Positions 1 to 6,872 of a stretch of 12,208 nucleotides of DNA are shown piece by piece (positions within the stretch are counted from its first letter, which is position 1; each line of letters begins with the position of its first letter). The stretch comes from Thiomonas sp. (GTDB taxonomy: Bacteria; Pseudomonadota; Gammaproteobacteria; Burkholderiales; Burkholderiaceae_C). The translations under genes and the position numbers were made by a program. The notes below the pieces were generated by a model, which did not search any database, was not told where the DNA came from, and saw only the letters and a list, made by a program, of their open reading frames with translations. The stretch lies in assembly GCA_028706735.1 (NCBI GenBank), contig JAQTVS010000051.1:1-12208 (forward strand). Direction: 5' to 3'.

Positions 1-528
1 CGCGTTCAGCAGCTTCCAGCGCAAATCGGTCCAGCTCTTCACGTCTTCCGTTGCGCCCCCCTGCGCAATGGCCGTCACACGCTCACCGCCTTGCACGCCG
101 GCAATCGCTGCAGAAGACTGGGCAGGCGGCGCGCCCAGAATGGCAACGGGCTCACGCACGCCGACCATGGCCACCACGGCGAACAGCACGACGGCGAGCA
201 GCAGATTGGCTGCGGGCCCGGCGGCCACGATCGCCGCGCGCTTGGGCAGGCTCTGGCGGTTGAACGCGCGCGGCAACTCGGATTCGGCCACCTCGCCTTC
301 GCGCTCATCAAGCATCCGCACATAGCCTCCCAGCGGAATGGCCGCGAGCACAAATTCCGTCTTGCCCGCCCCCCGCGTCCAGCGCAGCAGGGGCTTGCCA
401 AAGCCGATGGAAAACCGCAGCACCTTGACGCCGCACGCGACTGCGACGCGGTAGTGGCCGAACTCATGAATGGTGATGAGCACGCCAAGTGCAAAGGCAA
501 ACGCCAGCAGGGTAATGAGCAGGTTCAT
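1..528 (-). CDS. rseP: RseP site-2 zinc metalloprotease, N-terminal part (3' end outside window)
   Basis: Inner-membrane intramembrane protease that makes the second cut in the anti-sigma factor RseA and so releases sigma-E during envelope stress. It also clears signal-peptide remnants. The 176 visible codons run from an ATG at 528 to the left window edge without a stop. The first membrane segment (about residues 1-20) carries the zinc and catalytic motif HEFGH at residues 21-25. Next come the FSIGFGKPL and IPLGGYVRMLDE motifs of the family. A second hydrophobic segment starts after AAGPAANLLLA (about 105-125), and the start of the PDZ region (GVQGGERVTAI) follows. E. coli RseP is about 450 residues, so over half the gene is missing. 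The gene is last of the cluster seen here, 39 bp after dxr, with only a weak ribosome binding site. In related genomes bamA usually follows. The call is firm. Confidence 0.95.
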   Translation of the reverse strand, partial: MNLLITLLAFAFALGVLITIHEFGHYRVAVACGVKVLRFSIGFGKPLLRWTRGAGKTEFVLAAIPLGGYVRMLDEREGEVAESELPRAFNRQSLPKRAAIVAAGPAANLLLAVVLFAVVAMVGVREPVAILGAPPAQSSAAIAGVQGGERVTAIAQGGATEDVKSWTDLRWKLLNA

Positions 529-567
529 GGTCTCGTTTCAGGCAGTTTGCGCAGCGCAGCGTTCGGG

Positions 568-1743
568 TCAGACCGATAACTGGACAACGCGCTGTTGCGC
601 TTGGAACCGCGTCTGGGTGTCGAGTTCAGCCAGCGCGTCCAGAGAGTCGCAGTGCGCGCATTCTGCACCGGCGAGCAAATCGGCATTGATGCGGTGGATA
701 TCGGTGAAACGGATGCGTTGCCGCAAAAATGCATCCACCGCGACTTCGTTGGAGGCGTTGAGCACTGCGCACGCGCCGACTGGCATGCGCAAAGCATCGA
801 ATGCCAACGCCAGTCCCGGGAAGCGCTGGGCATCGGGCTGTTCGAAATCCAGCCGCCCGATCCGCGCCAGATCCAGCCAGGGCGCGCCCGACGCGATGCG
901 CTCCGGGTATGACAGGCCATAGGCGATAGGCGTGCGCATATCGGGCTGCCCGAGCTGAGCCAACACCGAGCCGTCGAGGTAGTTGACCATCGAATGCACG
1001 ATGCTCTGCGGATGGATGAGCACCTTGATCTGCTCCGGCCGCATGCCAAACAGATAGTGCGCCTCGATGACTTCCAGCGCCTTGTTCATCATGGTGGCGG
1101 AATCGACCGAAATCTTCGCGCCCATGCTCCAGTTCGGGTGCGCGCAGGCTTCCTGCGGCGTGACTGCGTGCAAGGATTGCGGTTCGCGTTGACGGAACGG
1201 CCCGCCAGAAGCGGTGAGCACAATATTGCGCACGTCCGCCTGCCAGCGGCTGCGGTCTGCGGGAAGGCTTTGCAGGATGGCGCTGTGTTCGCTGTCGATG
1301 GGAATCAGATCGCCGCCGCCCTGCTCCAGCGCTGTCAGCAACAGATCTCCCGCCACCACCAGAGATTCTTTGTTGGCGAGCAACAGACGTTTGCCCGAGC
1401 GCGCCGCCGCGAGGCTTGCGGCCAGTCCAGCCGCACCAACGATGGCGGCCATGACAAGATCAACTTCAGGCGCCGAGGCCACATCTTCCAACGCGCCGGG
1501 GCCGCTCAGCACCTCTGTCGGGCAACCTGCGGCGCGCAGGCGCTGCTGCAAATCCAGCGCGGCATGCGCTTCGCCCAGCACCGCATACGCCGGACGAAAT
1601 GCCAGGCATTGCGCCAACAGCTTGTCTGCATTGCTGTGCGCCGCCAGTGCAAACACGCGGAACTGCGTGCGGTGCAAGGCCAGCACAGACAAGGTATTGG
1701 TTCCGATGGAACCGGTGGAGCCGAGAACGGTGATCGCCTTCAT
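568..1743 (-). CDS. dxr: 1-deoxy-D-xylulose 5-phosphate reductoisomerase (DXR)
   Basis: Cytosolic enzyme of the MEP pathway. It converts DXP to 2-C-methyl-D-erythritol 4-phosphate with NADPH, the committed step towards IPP and DMAPP. The 391 residues match the family length (398 in E. coli). Visible motifs in order are: the nucleotide-binding loop GSTGSIG (residues 8-14), NKESLVVAG (124-132), the metal ligands D150 and E152 in IPIDSEHSAI, LTASGGPFR (176-184), HPNWSMGAKISVDSATMMNKALEVIEAHYLFG with E224 as third ligand, and HPQSIVHSMV followed by GQPDMRTPIAYGLSYPERI. The start ATG overlaps the cdsA stop as ATGA (1740-1743) and has no Shine-Dalgarno of its own. Translational coupling to cdsA is therefore inferred. 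Its product pathway feeds uppS two genes upstream. Confidence 0.97.
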   Translation of the reverse strand: MKAITVLGSTGSIGTNTLSVLALHRTQFRVFALAAHSNADKLLAQCLAFRPAYAVLGEAHAALDLQQRLRAAGCPTEVLSGPGALEDVASAPEVDLVMAAIVGAAGLAASLAAARSGKRLLLANKESLVVAGDLLLTALEQGGGDLIPIDSEHSAILQSLPADRSRWQADVRNIVLTASGGPFRQREPQSLHAVTPQEACAHPNWSMGAKISVDSATMMNKALEVIEAHYLFGMRPEQIKVLIHPQSIVHSMVNYLDGSVLAQLGQPDMRTPIAYGLSYPERIASGAPWLDLARIGRLDFEQPDAQRFPGLALAFDALRMPVGACAVLNASNEVAVDAFLRQRIRFTDIHRINADLLAGAECAHCDSLDALAELDTQTRFQAQQRVVQLSV

Positions 1744-2582
1744 AACGCCAGCAGCAGCAGGGCCAGGGGAAGCACAGGCAGCAGCGCGTCGATGCGGTCG
1801 AGCACCCCGCCGTGTCCCGGCAGCAGTTTGCCGCTGTCTTTCACCCCGGCTGCGCGCTTGAGCAGAGACTCGAACAGATCCCCGGCAATCGCAAAGACAA
1901 GCAGCGCAACGACGACCAGCAACAGACCGATCCAGCCGAAATGGATTTGAAGCCGTGAAAAATAGTTGGGCAAGCGGGACGACAAACCCACGCAGACGGC
2001 GGCATACAGCAAGGTGGCAGCCAGCGCGGTCCAGGCGCCAGCGCGGGTTTTACCCGGGCTGATGGCCGGCGCGAGCTTGCGATGTCCCCAGGCCCGCCCA
2101 CCGAAATACGCCGCAATGTCTGCCGCCCAGACCAGGGCCAGAAGCGACAACAGAAAGACCGCGCCCTGAACACGCAACTCCACCAAGGCCAGCCAAGCGG
2201 CCAGCAACAACAAAAAGCCCATGAGAGAAAGAACGGCCGGATGCTGCAGCCCGGCAGGCACGCGCGCGCGCGGCAGGCTCAGCCCCAGCAGCAACAGCCA
2301 CACGGTGCTGCAAGCCGCCCAGAACCAGACCCATCCCGGGGACATGAACCAGGCCTGCTGCTGCAGCAGCCAGAGCAAGGCGCCGGCAACCACAACCCAG
2401 GCGAACGACCAAGCTGCCAGGACGCTCCAGCGGCGATAACCCGCCAACCGCACCCACTCCCCCATCCCCACCGTGCAGAACGCCAACGCCAGCAGAGCGA
2501 ATGGCATGGGATCGTGCAGAAACAAGGTGGGCAAAAGCAAGGCCATCAGCACCAGGGCCGTCAGGATGCGCTGTCGCAGCAT
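1740..2582 (-). CDS. cdsA: Phosphatidate cytidylyltransferase (CDP-diacylglycerol synthase)
   Basis: Integral inner-membrane enzyme that makes CDP-diacylglycerol from phosphatidic acid and CTP, the branch point of phospholipid synthesis. The 280-residue protein is strongly hydrophobic, with about eight membrane segments. It opens with [20 protein letters not shown], as family members do. Diagnostic motifs are [20 protein letters not shown] then ISPGKT (153-179), and the C-terminal CDP-diglyceride synthetase signature at 239-265 ([23 protein letters not shown]), including the K-D pair and the DRID end. It lies 24 bp after uppS and overlaps dxr by 4 bp. This is the usual betaproteobacterial order uppS-cdsA-dxr. 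The start is the first ATG and agrees with homologue N-termini, although the ribosome binding site is poor. Confidence 0.96.
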   Translation of the reverse strand: [280 protein letters not shown]

Positions 2583-2606
2583 GGTGCAGTCTCGTTCGCC
2601 GCCGCT

Positions 2607-3344
2607 TCAGGCCGCAGCGCGCGATTTGGCTTCAGGGACGCCACCGAAACGACGTTGCCGGTGAGCGAAGTCAGCCAACGCCGCATCGAACGCCTCGGTA
2701 TTGAAATCGGGCCAGAGAATGTCGGAAAAGTAAAGCTCGGTATAAGCCAGTTGCCAGAGCAGAAAGTTGCTGATGCGATGCTCCCCCCCAGTGCGGATCA
2801 ACAGATCCGGGTCCGGAGAATGGGCCAGCGCCAGATGCCGTGCAATGCCTTCTGCCGAGGGGACTTCACCCGCGGCCGACAAGGCCTGCGCCGCCTGCAG
2901 CATGTCCCAGCGGCCGCCGTAGTTCAAGGCGACATTGAGCACCAGGGTCGTGTTGTCTTGTGTCAGGGCTTCAGACTGCGCGATCAAACCCCGCATCTCG
3001 GCGGAAAACGCGGACAGATCACCGACCACATGCAGTTGCACGCCCTGCTTTGCCAGCTCGGGAGATTCGCGCTGCAACGCCTTGACGAACAGATCCATCA
3101 AGGTCTGCACTTCTTCGGCCGGGCGCGCCCAGTTCTCCGAGGAAAACGCAAAAACCGTGAGATGTTCCACGCCGATTTCAGCGCAGTGACGCACAATTTT
3201 CTTCAGCGCATCCACGCCGAATTTATGCCCGGAAGAGCGCGGCAAAAACCGGCGCTGCGCCCAGCGGCCATTGCCATCCATCACCACAGCCACATGCCGC
3301 GGCAGGGTGAAGGGCTCGCGTTTGTGGACAGGTTTTTTGCTCAT
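2607..3344 (-). CDS. uppS: Undecaprenyl diphosphate synthase (cis-prenyltransferase)
   Basis: Soluble homodimeric enzyme that extends farnesyl-PP with eight cis isoprene units to give C55-PP, the carrier lipid for peptidoglycan and O-antigen. With the ATG at 3344 the protein has 245 residues (E. coli 253). The catalytic Asp is D23 in VMDGNGRWA (21-29). Further family motifs are SGHKFG (38-43), FSSENWARP (67-75), NVALNYGGRWD (137-147), and DLLIRTGGEHRISNFLLWQLAYTELYF (180-206), the last including the Mg/diphosphate-binding RTGGE. An in-frame TTG at 3377 would add 11 residues (HPPSLTQPDC...). I prefer the ATG because family N-termini are short here and neither candidate has a clear Shine-Dalgarno. 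It sits between frr and cdsA, as expected. Confidence 0.95.
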   Translation of the reverse strand: MSKKPVHKREPFTLPRHVAVVMDGNGRWAQRRFLPRSSGHKFGVDALKKIVRHCAEIGVEHLTVFAFSSENWARPAEEVQTLMDLFVKALQRESPELAKQGVQLHVVGDLSAFSAEMRGLIAQSEALTQDNTTLVLNVALNYGGRWDMLQAAQALSAAGEVPSAEGIARHLALAHSPDPDLLIRTGGEHRISNFLLWQLAYTELYFSDILWPDFNTEAFDAALADFAHRQRRFGGVPEAKSRAAA

Positions 3345-3418
3345 GCAGTCAGGCTGAGTCAGGGATGGGGGGTGCAATGGCCGAACGACGAATATAGACA
3401 GTGAGGATTCAATGCGGC

Positions 3419-3979
3419 TCAGACCGCCATGATCTCCGCTTCTTTCTGCGCGAGCAGCTTGTCAATCTCAACGATGCAACGATCGGTGAGTTTCTGCACC
3501 TCATCCTGCGCGCGGCGCTCGTCGTCCTCGGAGACTTCTTTCGCTTTGACGAGGTCTTTGAAACTTTGGTTCGCATCGCGGCGCAGATTGCGCACCGCGA
3601 CCTTGGCGCCCTCGCCTTCCTGCTTGATGACCTTGACCAGGTCGCGACGACGCTCTTCGGTCAGCGCAGGCATGGGGACGCGGATGATTTCGCCCTGGGT
3701 TTGCGGGTTGAGGCCAAGATCGGATTCGCGAATCGCCTTTTCCACGGCCTGCACCATTTTCTTTTCCCACGGCTGCACGCTGATGGTGCGCGCATCGACC
3801 AGATTCATATTGGCCACCTGATTGATCGCCATCATCGTGCCGTAGTAATCGACCATCACATGATCGAGCAGGCCGGTATGCGCGCGGCCGGTGCGCACCT
3901 TGGCCAGATCGAATTTGAGCGCTTCGATCGACTTATGCATTTTTTCTTCAGTTGTTTTCTTGATCTCTGCGATTCCCAT
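3419..3979 (-). CDS. frr: Ribosome recycling factor
   Basis: RRF splits the post-termination ribosome together with EF-G and IF3. The 186-residue product equals the normal family length. It starts [21 protein letters not shown] and contains the conserved KVRTGRAH region (about 28-35), the Y-G insert domain start ([15 protein letters not shown]), QPWEKKM, then [29 protein letters not shown] and [11 protein letters not shown]. The ATG at 3979 is chosen over an in-frame GTG at 3991 because GGAG (3986-3989) lies 6 nt before the ATG and the first residues then match the family. It follows pyrH by 29 bp, as in the conserved pyrH-frr pair. Confidence 0.97.
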   Translation of the reverse strand: MGIAEIKKTTEEKMHKSIEALKFDLAKVRTGRAHTGLLDHVMVDYYGTMMAINQVANMNLVDARTISVQPWEKKMVQAVEKAIRESDLGLNPQTQGEIIRVPMPALTEERRRDLVKVIKQEGEGAKVAVRNLRRDANQSFKDLVKAKEVSEDDERRAQDEVQKLTDRCIVEIDKLLAQKEAEIMAV

Positions 3980-3985
3980 GATGCA

Positions 3986-3989
3986 CTCC
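3986..3989 (-). promoter_or_regulatory. Shine-Dalgarno of frr
   Basis: GGAG on the minus strand, 6 nt before the ATG at 3979. It lies downstream of the alternative in-frame GTG (3991), so it can only serve the ATG and decides the start. Confidence 0.7.
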
Positions 3990-4008
3990 ACAACAAATTT
4001 GATGATCG

Positions 4009-4719
4009 TCAGACGTACACGTCTGTCCCTTCGTCAGCGCCCTGCACCACGCGCATCAAGGCGCCGGGTTTGAAAATGCTGAACACACGGATGGGCATTT
4101 TCTGATCACGGCACAACGCAAAGGCCGTCGCGTCCATGACCTGCAGGCGCTGGGCGATGGCGTCGTCAAAGCTGATGCGCGCATAACGTTGCGCTTTGGG
4201 GTCTTGAGCCGGATCTGCGGTGTAGATGCCGTCCACCTTGGTCGCCTTGAGCATGACCTCCGCACCAACCTCGGCAGCGCGCAGCGCCGCCGCAGTATCG
4301 GTGGTGAAAAACGGATTGCCGGTGCCGCCAGCGAAGATCACTGACTTGCCTTCATCCAGATATTGCAGCGCCTTGGGACGCACATAGGACTCAACGACCT
4401 GATCGATCGCAATGGCCGACATGACCCGCGGCTGCAAACCGGCGTGCTTCATGGCGTCACTCAGCGCCAGCGAGTTCATCACCGTGGCCAGCATGCCCAT
4501 ATAGTCGGCAGTCGCCCGGTCCATCCCGACCGCGCCACCGGCCACGCCGCGAAAAATATTGCCGCCGCCGATGACGATGGCGAGCTGCACGCCGCTGTGC
4601 ACGACCTCGGCAATGTCGCGCACCATGGCTTCGATGGTGGCGCGGTTGATGCCGTAGGCATCATCGCCCATCAAGGCCTCGCCCGAGAGCTTGAGCAATA
4701 CGCGTTTATATCCGGACAT
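4009..4719 (-). CDS. pyrH: Uridylate kinase (UMP kinase)
   Basis: Hexameric bacterial UMP kinase of the amino-acid kinase fold. It phosphorylates UMP to UDP with ATP and feeds UTP, CTP and UDP-sugar pools. It has 236 residues (E. coli 241). Motifs are the N-terminal phosphate loop [13 protein letters not shown] (4-16), [11 protein letters not shown] (48-58), [17 protein letters not shown] (66-82), [20 protein letters not shown], and [13 protein letters not shown] in the nucleotide-binding lobe. The ATG at 4719 is used because GGAG lies 5 nt upstream and the sequence starts exactly as homologues do. The open frame upstream to 4962 is a shadow of tsf and has no family similarity. It is placed 106 bp after tsf, with frr next. 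Confidence 0.97.
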   Translation of the reverse strand: MSGYKRVLLKLSGEALMGDDAYGINRATIEAMVRDIAEVVHSGVQLAIVIGGGNIFRGVAGGAVGMDRATADYMGMLATVMNSLALSDAMKHAGLQPRVMSAIAIDQVVESYVRPKALQYLDEGKSVIFAGGTGNPFFTTDTAAALRAAEVGAEVMLKATKVDGIYTADPAQDPKAQRYARISFDDAIAQRLQVMDATAFALCRDQKMPIRVFSIFKPGALMRVVQGADEGTDVYV

Positions 4720-4724
4720 GGCCA

Positions 4725-4728
4725 CTCC
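4725..4728 (-). promoter_or_regulatory. Shine-Dalgarno of pyrH
   Basis: GGAG on the minus strand, 5 nt before the ATG at 4719. It supports this start rather than any codon further upstream in the open frame. Confidence 0.7.
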
Positions 4729-4825
4729 AGGCAGGCAAGACAAAAAGACATCAGTGCAAATCAGAAACGGTTGCCGCGCGCCTGGCCGCAGACAGAGTCT
4801 GTCTGAGTCAAGCGCGCGACAGCGT

Positions 4826-5704
4826 TCAGCCTTGCTTGGCTGCAGCCATTTGCGCGGCCACTTCCTCGGCAAAATTCTCCGACTTTTTTTCGATGCCCTC
4901 GCCCACCACATACATGGTGAATCCGTGCACGGTCGTGTTGGCCGCCTTGAGCATCTGCGCAACGGTCTGCTTGTCGTTCTTCACGAAGACCTGATCGAAC
5001 AGCGAGACTTCCTTGAGATACTTCTGCACCGAGCCCTCCACCATCTTCGCGACGATGTCGGCCGGCTTGCCGGATTCCGCCGCCTTTTGCGACGCGATGG
5101 AACGCTCTTTTTCGATCAGGTCGGCAGGCACTTGGGCTGACGACAGCGCGACCGGCTTCATTGCTGCGATGTGCATCGCCACGTCCTTGGCCGCCACGTC
5201 GTCGCCGGTGTACTCGACCATCACGCCAATGCGCGTGCCGTGCAGATAGCTCACCAGCTTGCTGTCGCCGGCAAAGCGCTTGAAGCGGCGAATGGTCATG
5301 TTCTCGCCAATCTTGCCGATCAGCTTGCTGCGGCGCGATTCAATGGTTTCGCCGTCAAGGGTCAGCGCAGACAGCGCCGCCACATCCGCCGGGTTCTGCG
5401 CGGCGATCAGTTTTGTCAGGTCCTGGCCGAATGCGAGGAAATCGTCGTTCTTGGCAACGAAGTCGGTTTCGCAGTTGAGTTCGATCAGCGCGCCGGTTGA
5501 GCCGTTGATGAACGCCGCCACAATGCCTTCGGCCGTCACGCGCGACGCCGCCTTGCTGGCCTTGCTGCCCAACTTCACGCGCAAAATCTCTTCAGCGCGA
5601 TCCATATCGCCATCGGCCTCGGTCAGCGCCCTCTTGCACTCCATCATCGGGGCGTCGGTCTTGGCACGCAGTTCGGCCACCATGCTTGCGGTAATTGCCG
5701 CCAT
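4826..5704 (-). CDS. tsf: Translation elongation factor Ts
   Basis: Guanine-nucleotide exchange factor that recycles EF-Tu-GDP to EF-Tu-GTP. It has 292 residues (E. coli 283). The N-terminal UBA-like domain ([27 protein letters not shown]) carries EF-Ts signature 1. Signature 2 is [13 protein letters not shown], with the TDFV contact to EF-Tu. The core and coiled-coil regions follow, and the protein ends [23 protein letters not shown]. The ATG at 5704 is chosen because AAGGAG stands 7 nt upstream. A further seven upstream codons (MISRSTT) would sit over this ribosome binding site. An intrinsic terminator lies between rpsB and tsf, so tsf and the genes after it probably depend on read-through or on a promoter I could not recognise. 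Confidence 0.97.
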   Translation of the reverse strand: MAAITASMVAELRAKTDAPMMECKRALTEADGDMDRAEEILRVKLGSKASKAASRVTAEGIVAAFINGSTGALIELNCETDFVAKNDDFLAFGQDLTKLIAAQNPADVAALSALTLDGETIESRRSKLIGKIGENMTIRRFKRFAGDSKLVSYLHGTRIGVMVEYTGDDVAAKDVAMHIAAMKPVALSSAQVPADLIEKERSIASQKAAESGKPADIVAKMVEGSVQKYLKEVSLFDQVFVKNDKQTVAQMLKAANTTVHGFTMYVVGEGIEKKSENFAEEVAAQMAAAKQG

Positions 5705-5711
5705 CGTTGTA

Positions 5712-5717
5712 CTCCTT
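5712..5717 (-). promoter_or_regulatory. Shine-Dalgarno of tsf
   Basis: AAGGAG (followed by T) on the minus strand, 7 nt before the ATG at 5704. It is a near-perfect site, fits the high expression expected for EF-Ts, and fixes the start. Confidence 0.8.
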
Positions 5718-5743
5718 GAAATCAAAAACTTGAAATGCGATTG

Positions 5744-5771
5744 AAAAAAAGGGGCTGTGTGTCGCAGCCCC
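5744..5771 (-). terminator. Intrinsic terminator or attenuator between rpsB and tsf
   Basis: Read on the minus strand, GGGGCTG pairs with CAGCCCC across a 7-nt loop (5751-5771), and seven T follow at once (5744-5750). This is a textbook rho-independent terminator: a 7-bp stem with six G-C pairs plus a U-tract. It lies 51 nt after the rpsB stop and 39 nt before the tsf start codon. Because the distal genes are essential and no clear promoter is visible between it and tsf, partial termination is the likely role. Confidence 0.85.
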
Positions 5772-5822
5772 GGATTGGTTCAGGCCTGCGCAGCGGGCCG
5801 TTGCAGGGTGGTCACCTGGCCA

Positions 5823-6581
5823 TCAGGCGGCGGGAGACTCTTCCTGGACTTCGACGAACTCGCCTTCACCCTCGGAGACGGCTTGCACGACCTCATTGAC
5901 CGCATCATTCTTGCCTTCGAGGATGGCGTCAGCCATGCCTTGCGCGTAGAGCGCAACAGCCTTGGCCGAGTCGTCATTGCCCGGGATGATGTGGCTCACG
6001 CCAAGCGGCGAATGGTTGGTATCGACCACGCCGATCACAGGAATGCCCAGCGTTTGCGCCTCGGCGATGGCAATCTTGTGATAGCCGACGTCGATGACAA
6101 AAATCGCATCCGGCAACGCCGCCATATCCTGAATGCCGCCTATGGACTTTTCCAGTTTTTCCATGTCGCGGTGGAAGGTCAGCGCTTCCTTTTTGCTCAT
6201 CTGCTCAAGCGCGCCTTCGGCGACCTGTGCCTGCATGTCCTTGAGCTTTTTGATGGACGTCTTGACCGTCTTGAAGTTGGTCAGCATGCCGCCGAGCCAA
6301 CGCTGGTCGACATAGGGCATGCCGCAGCGCTCGGCTTGCTCGCGGATGATCTCGCCTGCCTGGCGCTTGGTGCCCACGAACAGGATGGTGCCGCGGCGTG
6401 CAGCCATTTGGCGGGCGAACTTCGCCGCCTCCAGGAACATCGGCAAGGTCTTTTCGAGGTTGACGATGTGAATCTTGTTGCGATGGCCGTAAATGAACGG
6501 GGCCATCTTGGGATTCCAGAATCGGGTTTGGTGACCGAAGTGCACCCCGGCTTCCAGCATTTGACGCATTGAGACTGTCAT
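5823..6581 (-). CDS. rpsB: 30S ribosomal protein S2
   Basis: Structural protein of the 30S head-body junction, needed for S1 binding and known in E. coli as an autogenous repressor of rpsB-tsf. It has 252 residues (E. coli 241). The start [45 protein letters not shown] is typical. It is followed by [32 protein letters not shown], the coiled-coil stretch with [57 protein letters not shown] and IPGNDDS. The C-terminus is acidic ([15 protein letters not shown]). The ATG at 6581 gives the family N-terminus and has a modest GGA about 9 nt upstream. The frame stays open to 6755, but that part shows no S2 similarity and lies in the leader. Confidence 0.97.
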   Translation of the reverse strand: MTVSMRQMLEAGVHFGHQTRFWNPKMAPFIYGHRNKIHIVNLEKTLPMFLEAAKFARQMAARRGTILFVGTKRQAGEIIREQAERCGMPYVDQRWLGGMLTNFKTVKTSIKKLKDMQAQVAEGALEQMSKKEALTFHRDMEKLEKSIGGIQDMAALPDAIFVIDVGYHKIAIAEAQTLGIPVIGVVDTNHSPLGVSHIIPGNDDSAKAVALYAQGMADAILEGKNDAVNEVVQAVSEGEGEFVEVQEESPAA

Positions 6582-6801
6582 GTGTGTTTCCAATCCAAGT
6601 TGGGTCTGAAATCCGGCCCCGATTGACGCGCTGCTTCGCACTATCCCTGCTGTATCGGGAAGAGCGGCAACGTCCAACACCTGGTTGAGCCGGTTTGCGA
6701 GTGAGCACCTAGCGTGTGTATCAGCGTGTATCGCGTCAGCATCGTTAGGTACCATGTGTGTCTAGCGCACAACAGATTCGTTTTTCTGCTCTGCACAAAA
6801 C
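6582..6801 (-). promoter_or_regulatory. Long 5' leader of rpsB (candidate S2-responsive leader)
   Basis: About 220 nt lie between the predicted transcription start (near 6801) and the rpsB ATG. The stretch has no convincing gene. An open frame in phase with rpsB reaches 6755 but lacks family similarity and a ribosome binding site. It contains a short near-tandem repeat (6711-6732) and scattered small inverted repeats that I cannot fold reliably by eye. In E. coli the rpsB leader is the target of S2 feedback, so a similar role is possible here. I do not recognise a named RNA motif. Confidence 0.4.
6711..6732. repeat. Short near-tandem direct repeat in the rpsB leader
   Basis: Two adjacent copies differing by a GT step: AGCGTGTGTATC (6711-6722) and AGCGTGTATC (6723-6732). 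The repeat lies inside the untranslated leader of rpsB. Function is unknown, and it may be only a slippage product. Confidence 0.45.
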
Positions 6802-6807
6802 TCGTAC

Positions 6808-6816
6808 ATCATAACA
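6808..6816 (-). promoter_or_regulatory. Extended -10 promoter for rpsB
   Basis: On the minus strand TGTTATGAT forms an extended -10 element: TG at 6816-6815, one base, then TATGAT at 6813-6808 (five of six matches to TATAAT). There is no good -35 hexamer at 16-18 bp, which fits the extended -10 class. Transcription would begin near 6801. It is the best sigma-70 site in the intergenic region upstream of the ribosomal cluster. Confidence 0.5.
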
Positions 6817-6872
6817 GTTTCAGGCCGTGACGACGCCACACGGCAAGCGCCAGCAGCTCAAACCAACTTCCC

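Noticed and set aside
994..1950. 318-codon plus-strand open frame opposite dxr and cdsA
   Set aside because: Same reason: an arginine- and histidine-rich shadow translation, while the opposite strand encodes DXR with all catalytic motifs.
3391..3396. TATATT on the minus strand between frr and uppS as a -10 element
   Set aside because: No -35 hexamer at 16-18 bp and no extended TG. A single AT-rich hexamer is expected by chance.
2082..3404. 440-codon plus-strand open frame opposite cdsA and uppS
   Set aside because: The translation is low-complexity (rich in Q, R, P and H) and matches no known family. It is the antisense shadow of two well-identified genes.
4789..4805. Hairpin CAGACA/TGTCTG with a 5-nt loop between tsf and pyrH
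   Set aside because: The stem is only 6 bp with mixed pairs and no U-tract follows on the minus strand, so it is not a credible terminator.
4720..4962. Upstream extension of the pyrH frame (81 residues)
   Set aside because: It overlaps the tsf 3' end on the same strand and shows no kinase similarity. The Shine-Dalgarno and homologous N-terminus place the start at 4719.
6582..6755. Upstream extension of the rpsB frame (58 residues)
   Set aside because: It has no S2 similarity and no ribosome binding site, and the family N-terminus starts at 6581.
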